Source: DATFVB01 sp963714035
GTDB lineage: Bacteria > Acidobacteriota > Thermoanaerobaculia > UBA5066 > DATFVB01
Assembly (NCBI GenBank): GCA_963714035.1
Contig: OY970224.1
Coordinates: 1,736,001-1,800,000 of the forward strand
DNA: 64,000 bases
Direction of reading: 5' to 3'
Shown here: piece by piece, positions 57,334 through 64,000 of the stretch
Layout of the letters: every line of letters begins with the position of its first letter
Numbering within the stretch: the first letter of the stretch is position 1
Program-made: the position numbers and the translations under genes
Notes under the pieces: generated by a model
Database searches by the model: none
What the model was told of the DNA's origin: nothing
What the model saw: only the letters and a program-made list of their open reading frames with translations

Positions 57334-58122
57334 TTAGCTTTTTTCGGGAGCCTTGTCAACCGGCAGGAGATGCTCTTTCTTGATCCGGCCGGCCCAGCGG
57401 CTGTCGGGATAATCCGTCTTGACCGAGGCATACAGCTTCGAAGCCTCGTCCCGCTGCCCGAGCCGGTCGAGCGCGACCGCCGTGTAGAAAAGGAGCTTGT
57501 CCTTGGCCGTGTAGTCCGGGTACTTCTCTCCGGCCCCCTGGAAGCGGTTGAGGGCCGCGTGGGGATTGCCTTTCCGGAGATAGAAGTATCCGACGGCGAA
57601 CTCGTGCTCGGCGAGGACGTCTTTCAGGGCGACGACGCGTTTTTTCGCCTCCACGGTATAGGCCGACCCGGGGGATTCCCGCATCAGGGTCTCGTACTGG
57701 TTGATCGCCTCGCGCGTGTTCGTCTGGTCGCGGTCCGGCGTCGGATGCTCCTTGTCGTAGCAGAGGGCGTAGCGGTACAGCGCGAAATCGCGGTCCGGAG
57801 CGCTCGGATAGCGCGTCACGAAATCGCGATACCGGTAGCGCGCTTCGAGATATCCGGTCGTCCCCTGCTGCTGGAAATACGAATCGGCCACGAGCAGGAG
57901 AGCTTTCTGCCCGAGCGGATCGTTCGGATAGCTCTCGAAGACGAAGTTCAGGTACTTGCGCGCGTCGTCGAGCTTTTTCTTCGCGAGGAGCGCCTTGCCC
58001 TTCTCGAAGAGGACCTCCTTCGGCTGGCCGAGCAGGTCCTTGGTGATCTTGTCCGGCTTCTTCGTCCCGGAGCAGGCCGAAAGGAGCACGGCGACGGCGA
58101 GGATCGCCGTGAACCGCTTCAC
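57334..58122 (-). CDS. bamD: Outer membrane assembly lipoprotein BamD
   Basis: 262 residues with a GTG start overlapping the rpe stop. The lipobox LLSAC at the end of the signal peptide indicates a lipoprotein. TPR-like repeats follow: LFEKGKALLAKKKLDDARKY, YLEARYRYRDFVTRYPSA, AINQYETLMRESPGSAY, HAALNRFQGAGEKYPDY. BamD is part of the complex that inserts beta-barrel proteins, so the cell has an outer membrane. A general TPR lipoprotein is the only real alternative. Confidence 0.87.
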   Translation of the reverse strand: MKRFTAILAVAVLLSACSGTKKPDKITKDLLGQPKEVLFEKGKALLAKKKLDDARKYLNFVFESYPNDPLGQKALLLVADSYFQQQGTTGYLEARYRYRDFVTRYPSAPDRDFALYRYALCYDKEHPTPDRDQTNTREAINQYETLMRESPGSAYTVEAKKRVVALKDVLAEHEFAVGYFYLRKGNPHAALNRFQGAGEKYPDYTAKDKLLFYTAVALDRLGQRDEASKLYASVKTDYPDSRWAGRIKKEHLLPVDKAPEKS

Positions 58123-58784
58123 TTCGCCTCCGCCGCTTCGGCCGCGCGGCGAATCGCGCGGACCGCCGAGGCGGGGTCCGGCTGGCCGTAGACGGAAGTT
58201 CCCGCGACCAGGATGTCCGCCCCGGCCGCGCGGCACGCGGCCGCGTTGTCGCGGGTGACTCCCCCGTCGATCTCGATCGGAACATCTCTCCCGGAGAGCA
58301 TCGGGCGCATCCCGCGGATTTTCTCATAAGTCGACCCGATGAACTTCTGGCCGCCCCACCCCGGGTTCACCGACATGACGAGCACGTGGTCGACGTCGCC
58401 GCTCACCGCGCCGAGGGCGGTCGCGGGGGTGGCCGGGTTGATCGCCGCTCCCGCCGACGCGCCGCCGGACCGGATCCGGTCGAGGCACCGATGGAGGTGG
58501 GCGGTCGCTTCCACGTGGACCGAAACGAACTGGACCCCGCAGAGGTACCGGTCGAGGGTCTCCTCCGGCTTCTCGATCATGAGGTGAATGTCGAGCGGAA
58601 GGTCGGTCGCCTTCCGCAGCGCCTCGACCATTGGCCAGCCGAACGTCAGCGTCGGCACGAACCGGCCGTCCATGACGTCGACGTGCACCATGTCGGCGCC
58701 CCCCTCTCGGGCCGCGGCGAGCGCGTCCGCGAAGCGGGCGAAATCCGCGGCGAGGATCGACGGCGCGATGCGGACGGCGCTCAC
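58119..58784 (-). CDS. rpe: Ribulose-phosphate 3-epimerase
   Basis: Rpe interconverts ribulose-5-phosphate and xylulose-5-phosphate. The 221-residue TIM barrel starts with GTG (VSAVRIAPSILAADF), overlapping the PASTA gene stop. HVDVMDGRFVP, DIHLMIEKPE, HVEATAHL, VLVMSVNPGWGGQKFI and EIDGGVTRDN with the phosphate-binding end ADILVAGTSVYG are all present. Middle gene of a PASTA-rpe-bamD operon. Confidence 0.96.
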   Translation of the reverse strand: MSAVRIAPSILAADFARFADALAAAREGGADMVHVDVMDGRFVPTLTFGWPMVEALRKATDLPLDIHLMIEKPEETLDRYLCGVQFVSVHVEATAHLHRCLDRIRSGGASAGAAINPATPATALGAVSGDVDHVLVMSVNPGWGGQKFIGSTYEKIRGMRPMLSGRDVPIEIDGGVTRDNAAACRAAGADILVAGTSVYGQPDPASAVRAIRRAAEAAEAK

Positions 58785-59500
58785 GGATGAACCGCCCGGG
58801 CCGCCGTGAACGTCACGGGATCGCGCGGCGAGCAGGGGTATCCGGCCGGGGGATACTGCTTCAGGATCGTGTCGGCGAGCCCTTCGTATTCTTCGTAGTG
58901 GATCGCGCCGACCTTGAACCCGAGCTTCGTCAACCGCTCCTTCTCGTGCTCGGCGTCGCGCCCGACGAGGTCCGGCATCACGAAGAGACGGTCGGGCGCG
59001 CCGCGGTTGACGAGCACGCCGACCGGCGCGCCGTCGGCGGAGGAGGCATCCGGCGCCGGGCTCTGCGAGCTGATCCCTTCCCCCTGCGCCTCCCGGTCCG
59101 CCGAAACCGCTCCGAGCGTGAGCGACGCGCGAGAGAGCGTGAGCGACGCCGCCCGGGGCGAGAGCCCGGCGAGATCCGGAACCCGGATCGTGCGCGGGCC
59201 GAGGGAAAGGACGACGCGGATCGTCTGGCCCGGCTTCACGAACGATCCGACCGACGGGCTCTGCAGCAGGACGGCGCGCGCGGGCACCTTCTCGTCCCAC
59301 CGGTCCCGCCCCTTCTCCGTCCGGAGGTCGAGCCCGGCGTCGCGCGCCACCTTCGCCGCCTGGTCGAGATCGCGGCCGACCAGGTTCGGGACGAGGATCG
59401 ACCGTCCGAGAACGGACTTCTCGAAAGAAAGCCACCCGAACACGGCGAAGACCGCGACGAGGAAAGCCCCGAAAACGGCGCGAAAGACTACCCGGCGCAC
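58781..59500 (-). CDS. Membrane-anchored PASTA-repeat protein
   Basis: 239 residues: one N-terminal helix (VFRAVFGAFLVAVFAVFGWL) and three PASTA domains (VPNLVGRDLDQAAKVARDAG; VPDLAGLSPRAASLTLSRAS; MPDLVGRDAEHEKERLTKLG). PASTA domains bind peptidoglycan or lipid II. No kinase domain is attached, so it is not a Stk1-type kinase itself. It is the first gene before rpe and bamD. Confidence 0.88.
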   Translation of the reverse strand: MRRVVFRAVFGAFLVAVFAVFGWLSFEKSVLGRSILVPNLVGRDLDQAAKVARDAGLDLRTEKGRDRWDEKVPARAVLLQSPSVGSFVKPGQTIRVVLSLGPRTIRVPDLAGLSPRAASLTLSRASLTLGAVSADREAQGEGISSQSPAPDASSADGAPVGVLVNRGAPDRLFVMPDLVGRDAEHEKERLTKLGFKVGAIHYEEYEGLADTILKQYPPAGYPCSPRDPVTFTAARAVHP

Positions 59501-59616
59501 CCGCGAAAGTTAGCACGGGAGCGGCCCGGGAAGCCCGATTTCCCCCGTCCGGCGGCGATCGCCTCGCGTCGAGCGCTCCGGTTGACTTGGAATGGGCCTC
59601 GCAAGAGACTGGGGGC

Positions 59617-60591
59617 GTGGAACCTCGGCCCGAGCGCCCGCCGGACTGGATGTCCGATCCGCACTTCAAGAAGGCGGACCTCCACTGCCATTCGATCTAC
59701 TCGACGTTCAAGTACTTCCGCGTGGCCAATACCCGCGACTGCTACAACAAGCCGGAAGACGTGTACCGCACCGCCAAGGAGCGCGGGATGGACTACGTCA
59801 CCTTCACCGACCACGACTCGATCGACGGGTGCAAGGCGTATCTCAACGACCATCCCGATTCCGCCGATTTCTTCATCTCGGAGGAAGCCGAGACGTGGTT
59901 CCCCGAGACGCGGCAGCGGATCCACGTCAACATCTTCAACCTGACGGAAGCGCAGCACCGCGAGATCTCCCGCCTGCGCGAGAACATCTACGACCTCGTC
60001 GCCTATCTCAAGGGCGAGGACCTGATCTTTTCGGCCAACCACATGTTCCAGAACTACCGGATGCGCAACTCGCCGCGCCGCTATTTCGAAGAAATGCTGA
60101 CGATGTTCGACATGTTCGAGGTGAAGAACGGCGCGATGACGGCGCACCACAACCGGCTCGTCGAGGACCTCATGGCCCTCGTCCGGGCCAAGAACGGGCG
60201 CGTGTCGCTCGTCGCCGGCTCCGACGCGCACACGCTGACGCCGCTCGCGAAGGTCTTCACCGTCGCCGAGTGCGACTCGCTGCCCGCCTATCTCGACAGC
60301 ATCCGCACCGGCCAGTGCTACGTCTGGGGGACGGAGATCGGCTTCTCGCACCTGATCACCGAGGTCTACACGCAGGTGGTCCGCTACTACGGGAGCGTCT
60401 TCAACTTCTCGAACCCGGAGTTCACGGCCGCCGAAAAGGCGCGGCACCTCGCGCTCGCCGCGATGGGAGCGCCGTTCTCCGCCGTCGGCGTTCCCTTCGC
60501 GATCACGTCGCTCAACTACCTCAAGCAGATCTTCGTCACCCGGAAGATCGGCGAGGAAATCCGGAGGGACTTCGACAAGGAACCGTCCTAG
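59617..60591 (+). CDS. PHP-domain metal-dependent phosphoesterase-like protein
   Basis: About 324 residues. PHP metal motifs are seen: DLHCHSIYST, TFTDHDSIDG, then EEAETWFPE, NHMFQN and GSDAHTLTP. PHP proteins cut phosphate esters such as nucleotides or histidinol phosphate. GTG 59617 and ATG 59650 (MSDPHFKKADLHCHS) are both possible starts. The C-terminal ~90 residues after the PHP core are helical and partly hydrophobic. The physiological substrate is unknown. Confidence 0.8.
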   Translation: MEPRPERPPDWMSDPHFKKADLHCHSIYSTFKYFRVANTRDCYNKPEDVYRTAKERGMDYVTFTDHDSIDGCKAYLNDHPDSADFFISEEAETWFPETRQRIHVNIFNLTEAQHREISRLRENIYDLVAYLKGEDLIFSANHMFQNYRMRNSPRRYFEEMLTMFDMFEVKNGAMTAHHNRLVEDLMALVRAKNGRVSLVAGSDAHTLTPLAKVFTVAECDSLPAYLDSIRTGQCYVWGTEIGFSHLITEVYTQVVRYYGSVFNFSNPEFTAAEKARHLALAAMGAPFSAVGVPFAITSLNYLKQIFVTRKIGEEIRRDFDKEPS

Positions 60592-60596
60592 GGACA

Positions 60597-60820
60597 AATC
60601 CGAAATCCGAATATCGAAATCCGAAACAAGCCCGAAATTCGAAATTCAAATCTCAAAACGGCTCCCCTATTTGGACATCCGTGATTCGAATTTCTTTCGG
60701 ATTGGCTCGCGCCCTGGCGTGCGCGGCGAACGCCGCTCTCGGCGCTTCGCGCCGGTCACTTCGCGACTGCGCCTGCGGCGTGAGCTCGTTTCGAGATTCG
60801 TGCTTCGGACTTAGGCCTTG
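60597..60820. repeat. A+T-rich dispersed repeat, copy B
   Basis: Second copy, same orientation, of the element at 25108-25341. Shared blocks are TCGAAATCCGAAACAAGC, GCGGCGAACGCCGC, GCTTCGCGCCGG and ATTCGTGCTTCG. It fills the gap between the PHP gene and the endonuclease IV gene and runs up to just before the ribosome site of the latter. Confidence 0.7.
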
Positions 60821-60829
60821 TCGAAAGAC

Positions 60830-61792
60830 ATGAAGCCCCTCAAGTCCATAACGGCCGTTCTGGAGGATCTCCCCGTCGGTGCTCACCACTCGATCGCCGG
60901 CGGCACTCCCAATGCCGTCGACCGCGCCGTCGCGACCGGAAGCCGCGTGCTCCAGATCTTCGTGAAGAACTCGAACCGCTGGATCGGAAAGGAGATCGCC
61001 GACGAGGAAGCGGCGGCCTTTCGCGCCGCGACGGCGAAGGCCGGGCTGCTCGCCGTCGTCGCGCATTCCTCGTACCTGATCAACGCGGCAGGATCGAACC
61101 CGGCGTTCCGGAAGAAGTCGACGGCGGCCCTGGTGGAAGAGCTCGAGCGATGTGAGCGGCTCGGTGTGCCCGCGCTCGTGCTGCACCCCGGCTCGTGCGG
61201 GGAGAGCGGTGTCGCGGCCGGAGTGAAGCGCGTCGCGCGAATGCTCGACGACGCCTTCCGCCGCGCGCACTCCACCGCATCGATCTGGCTCGAAACCGCC
61301 GCGGGACAGGGGGCTTGCGTCGGCGCCCGCTTCGAAGAGCTCCGGGACGTCATCGGCGCGTCGCGGCATCCGGAGCGGATCGGCATCTGCCTCGACACCT
61401 GCCACGTCTTCGCGGCGGGCTACGAGCTCCGGACGGCGGAGGGCTACGCCGCGACGGTCGAGGCGTTCGACCGAGCGGTCGGGCTCCCGGCGCTCCGGGC
61501 GATACACGTCAACGACTCGAAGAGGGAGCTCGGCTCCCGCGTCGATCGCCATGAGCACATCGGTAAAGGAAGCATCGGTGTGGCCGGTTTCCGCAACGTG
61601 ATGACCGACTCTCGCCTCGCAGCGGTTCCGAAGTTCCTCGAGACACCCAAGGACAAGGACGGCGTCTTCGACCGCAGGAATCTCGCGACGTTGCGGCGGC
61701 TGGCGCGGGAAGTCAGGCACGAAGACGGCGGCGCCGCGAAGAGACCAGGATCCCCGAGATCGCGAGTGCACAGACCGCGATCCCGATCGTGA
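60830..61792 (+). CDS. nfo: Endonuclease IV (AP endonuclease family 2)
   Basis: 320 residues from MKPLKSITAVLEDLPVGAHH. Zinc ligands of the family are in place: VAHSSYLIN, LHPGSCGESG, LETAAGQG, CLDTCHVFAAG, HVNDSKRELGSRVDRHEHIG and LETPKD. Endonuclease IV cuts DNA at abasic sites. The basic C-terminal tail (GAAKRPGSPRSRVHRPRSRS) overlaps the convergent YfhO-like gene by 80 bp and may be an extension by drift. Confidence 0.93.
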   Translation: MKPLKSITAVLEDLPVGAHHSIAGGTPNAVDRAVATGSRVLQIFVKNSNRWIGKEIADEEAAAFRAATAKAGLLAVVAHSSYLINAAGSNPAFRKKSTAALVEELERCERLGVPALVLHPGSCGESGVAAGVKRVARMLDDAFRRAHSTASIWLETAAGQGACVGARFEELRDVIGASRHPERIGICLDTCHVFAAGYELRTAEGYAATVEAFDRAVGLPALRAIHVNDSKRELGSRVDRHEHIGKGSIGVAGFRNVMTDSRLAAVPKFLETPKDKDGVFDRRNLATLRRLAREVRHEDGGAAKRPGSPRSRVHRPRSRS

Positions 61793-64000
61793 ACGACGAG
61801 GGCCAGAATCGGAGCTCAATGCGGTGGCGCCCTGCCGGACAGCGAAGAGCGACGAAGGCGTAGTCGCCGAAAGATAAGGGGACCGGCCGTCCGTCCAGGG
61901 TCGCCTTCCAGCCCTTCCAGAACGTCTGGGTCACGATGATCCAGGCGGAACCTTTCGCGTCGACGTCGAGCGTCAGGTCCGTTCCCCGGCGATGGGTGAC
62001 GACGGTAGCGGGTCCATTCTCGATCTCGTGTCCGGGCGGGCCGCCGTCCTCGACCCAGCCGAGGGTATGAAAATCGCGGACCAGGCTCATTTCGTTCAGA
62101 GGATCCGTATTCGAATAGAAGCGAACCCGGGCCGGCGCGAACGCGCGCGGGAGCGCCGCGGGGTTTTCGAAGATCGCACAATTCTCCCCGCGGGTGAACA
62201 CCTTCCATTTCGGCGGTGCTCCCTGGCTGGGGCGTCCCACGGCGAATCGAACGCCCAAAAGAGACAGGAACGGCCGAGTCGCGTCGTCCACGCGGTTGTA
62301 GGAAACGGGCTGAGAAACGGACCAGAGCGGATCGAGGTGCAGATACCGGGTGTTCGTCATCGAGGTGTAACCACGGGGGTCCTCCAGCTCGTAGAGCGCC
62401 GACTCGTTCTGGGGGAGGCTGTAATCGAGCCCGACCGTGCGGTACGGCACGTCGTCGGAAGGAAGCCGCGAAAACTCCGGGATCGGCGGGTAGAACAGCC
62501 GGGCCGAGTACGTGGGATAGAGCGGCGGGAGATCGATCAGCCGGAAGCAGAGGAGGAGCCCGATCGCGGAGGGCGCCGCTGCCGACGCCCACCGCTCACT
62601 TCCCGCGATCGCGGCAACGAGGAGAACGGGAAGGATCGCGATCGCCGCCTCGCCCCACGCATGACTCGCCGGCACGTCGACACCGTGCGCGGCCACCCCC
62701 ACGCCAACCCGCAGAGCGGCCAGTGCGAGCAGCGCCGCAAGCGGCGCGCGACGCGGCGAAGTCTGCAGCCTCTCCACGCCGAGGACCGCGAGCGCCGCTG
62801 CGCACCACGCTGCGATCCCGACGAGCCGCCCGTTGAGGGCAATGTCGAAGAGCGGAAGATGGCCAACGACGCCGGATATCCCCGGCACCCCGACGGCAAC
62901 CGCATACGAGAGTGCGCCCAGCCCCATGAGAAACCATTTCTCGCGCCGGCGGCTGAAGAGTCCGGCGGCAGCGAGGGCGAACACGAAGACGCCGACGCCG
63001 GCGGCCGCTCCCTCCTGGGACTTGCCGCGGCGTTCGGCCGTGCTGGTCCAGCGGGGTCCGAAGAGATCCGGGTCGATCGTGCGCCGCGCCGCGTCGAGCA
63101 CGTCCCCCCACGACCCGGCCTTCGCTTCATGCGCGAAAATGACGCGGCGCATCTCCGATTCGAAGGCCTGGGGCAGCGTTTCGATGAAAGGAAAGAGAGC
63201 GGGGGCGGAAAGCCCGATCGCGAGAACCCCGGCGCCGAGCGCACGGAGAATCGCGCGTCCGCGGCCGGATGCGCGGCGGAGCTCGAAAAGGAAGAACAGC
63301 CCACCGGCGGCGGTCTCGTGCAGAAGCGTTTCCGGATGCCCGGCGAGAAGCGCGAGCGCCAGGGCGGCGGTCGAGACGCCGAGGCCTCCTTTTTCCGCGC
63401 GAGCGATCCGACGCAGGCCGACCAGAAGGAGGGGAAACGGGACGAACGCCGGACCGATGTCCCACCCGACCCAGAAGACCATGAAGTTCGAGAGCATCCA
63501 CGCCGCCGCACCGAAAAGGGCGGCGTTCTCGTCGACTCCCAGCTCGCGAAAGAAGACGAACGCAAACAGCGCCGCCAGGAAGAGATGGAACGCACAGGCG
63601 AACGTCCACGCGGTCGCGAGCGGGAGCAGGAAACCGATCACGGTCGCGGGATGGAAAACCATCGGCTGGAAGGTTCCGAGGAGGGAATCGCCCGAGAGGA
63701 CGAAACGGTTGAGAAAAGGAATGCGGCCGTGCTTGACCGATTCGCGAACCGCCTTCATCCAGGGAACGTTCAGGACCTGGACGTCCGACAGGACGCGGGC
63801 CGCCGCCGGAGAAGCGGGAATCCCCCCGGAGCGAGCCCGGAGCGGAGCGGTGTAGTAGGCGATCTCGAGAGGCCCGTAGTAGGAGCCCGTAAAGATCGCG
63901 CGACCCGTGAGGAGGAGCGGCAGCAACGCGAGGACGAAGCCGGTCCGCCGGTCGATTCGAGTGACGAAACGGTGCGCGAGAACGAGGGACGTCGCCGAAA
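61713..64000 (-). CDS. YfhO-like multi-helix membrane protein, N-terminus beyond the window
   Basis: The frame stays open to the right edge, so the 5' end is missing; at least 760 residues are seen. About 12 hydrophobic helices are followed by a soluble part (FYPPIPEFSRLPSDDVPYRT, then YTSMTNTRYLHLDPLWSVS) and a final helix with RRRRLRA. The terminal domain (IIVTQTFWKGWKATLDGRPV) is the beta-sandwich of YfhO/GT-C-type proteins. YfhO proteins are thought to glycosylate wall or lipid-linked polymers. It could act on envelope glycans here, but nothing in the neighbourhood fixes that. Confidence 0.8.
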   Translation of the reverse strand, partial: SATSLVLAHRFVTRIDRRTGFVLALLPLLLTGRAIFTGSYYGPLEIAYYTAPLRARSGGIPASPAAARVLSDVQVLNVPWMKAVRESVKHGRIPFLNRFVLSGDSLLGTFQPMVFHPATVIGFLLPLATAWTFACAFHLFLAALFAFVFFRELGVDENAALFGAAAWMLSNFMVFWVGWDIGPAFVPFPLLLVGLRRIARAEKGGLGVSTAALALALLAGHPETLLHETAAGGLFFLFELRRASGRGRAILRALGAGVLAIGLSAPALFPFIETLPQAFESEMRRVIFAHEAKAGSWGDVLDAARRTIDPDLFGPRWTSTAERRGKSQEGAAAGVGVFVFALAAAGLFSRRREKWFLMGLGALSYAVAVGVPGISGVVGHLPLFDIALNGRLVGIAAWCAAALAVLGVERLQTSPRRAPLAALLALAALRVGVGVAAHGVDVPASHAWGEAAIAILPVLLVAAIAGSERWASAAAPSAIGLLLCFRLIDLPPLYPTYSARLFYPPIPEFSRLPSDDVPYRTVGLDYSLPQNESALYELEDPRGYTSMTNTRYLHLDPLWSVSQPVSYNRVDDATRPFLSLLGVRFAVGRPSQGAPPKWKVFTRGENCAIFENPAALPRAFAPARVRFYSNTDPLNEMSLVRDFHTLGWVEDGGPPGHEIENGPATVVTHRRGTDLTLDVDAKGSAWIIVTQTFWKGWKATLDGRPVPLSFGDYAFVALRCPAGRHRIELRFWPSSFTIGIAVCALAISGILVSSRRRRLRA

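Overview
The window is 64 kb of GC-rich bacterial chromosome, densely packed and with many ATGA/GTGA gene overlaps. Several features suggest an acidobacterium, possibly of the Thermoanaerobaculia type: the mraZ-to-ftsZ division cluster, a DUF4388 protein, a tricorn-type protease, secreted proteins with SLH-like repeats and CTERM-type tails, BamD (so an outer membrane), and a DAP-type MurE. This assignment is an inference; there is no rRNA in the window.

Region by region. 1-7836: end of a tricorn/S41 protease, DUF4388 protein, small HTH protein, mannose-1-phosphate guanylyltransferase, a b561-like membrane protein paired with YceI, and two envelope proteins. 7923-19499: a set of lipid-linked oligosaccharide genes. 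They are a WecA-type initiating transferase fused to a methyltransferase, an FkbM methyltransferase, a second MurG-like enzyme, a PglK-type ABC flippase, an ALG11-like and an ALG1-like glycosyltransferase, an STT3/AglB/PglB-type oligosaccharyltransferase, and a small secreted CTERM protein with four N-X-S/T sequons. 19810-20157: a STAS protein. 20572-36481: the dcw cluster read leftward (mraZ, rsmH, ftsL, PASTA-type ftsI, murE, murF, mraY, murD, ftsW, murG, murC, ftsQ, ftsA, ftsZ), with a recognisable promoter and MraZ operator. 36717-41656: a HhH-GPD glycosylase and a MacA/MacB-like set of two permeases and an adaptor without an ATPase gene. 41759-43952: tRNA-Ser(CGA), tadA, HU and tRNA-Arg(ACG). 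44149-64000: LRR/SLH protein, radical SAM-DUF2344 protein with a PTPS homologue, a tetraether-synthase-like radical SAM protein, ThiO, cyclophilin, an AmgK-like kinase, TatA, a Fis-like protein, the bamD-rpe-PASTA operon, a PHP protein, endonuclease IV and a truncated YfhO-like protein.

The most interesting system is 7923-19499. Its genes correspond step by step to the early eukaryotic dolichol pathway: ALG7-like, ALG13/14-like, ALG1-like and ALG11-like enzymes, then flippase and STT3. The guanylyltransferase at 3240 could supply GDP-mannose. The small CTERM protein lies inside the STT3 operon and is the obvious candidate substrate. I infer a general N-glycosylation pathway that resembles the eukaryotic and archaeal ones more than Campylobacter pgl. 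Nothing here proves activity.

The gaps between genes carry several dispersed repeat families: an A+T-rich element at 25.1 and 60.6 kb, a GC-rich inverted element at 46.5, 53.3 and 55.7 kb, a MITE-like element with 24-bp terminal inverted repeats at 56.2 kb, several strong palindromes, and a duplicated tRNA-Arg 3' end.
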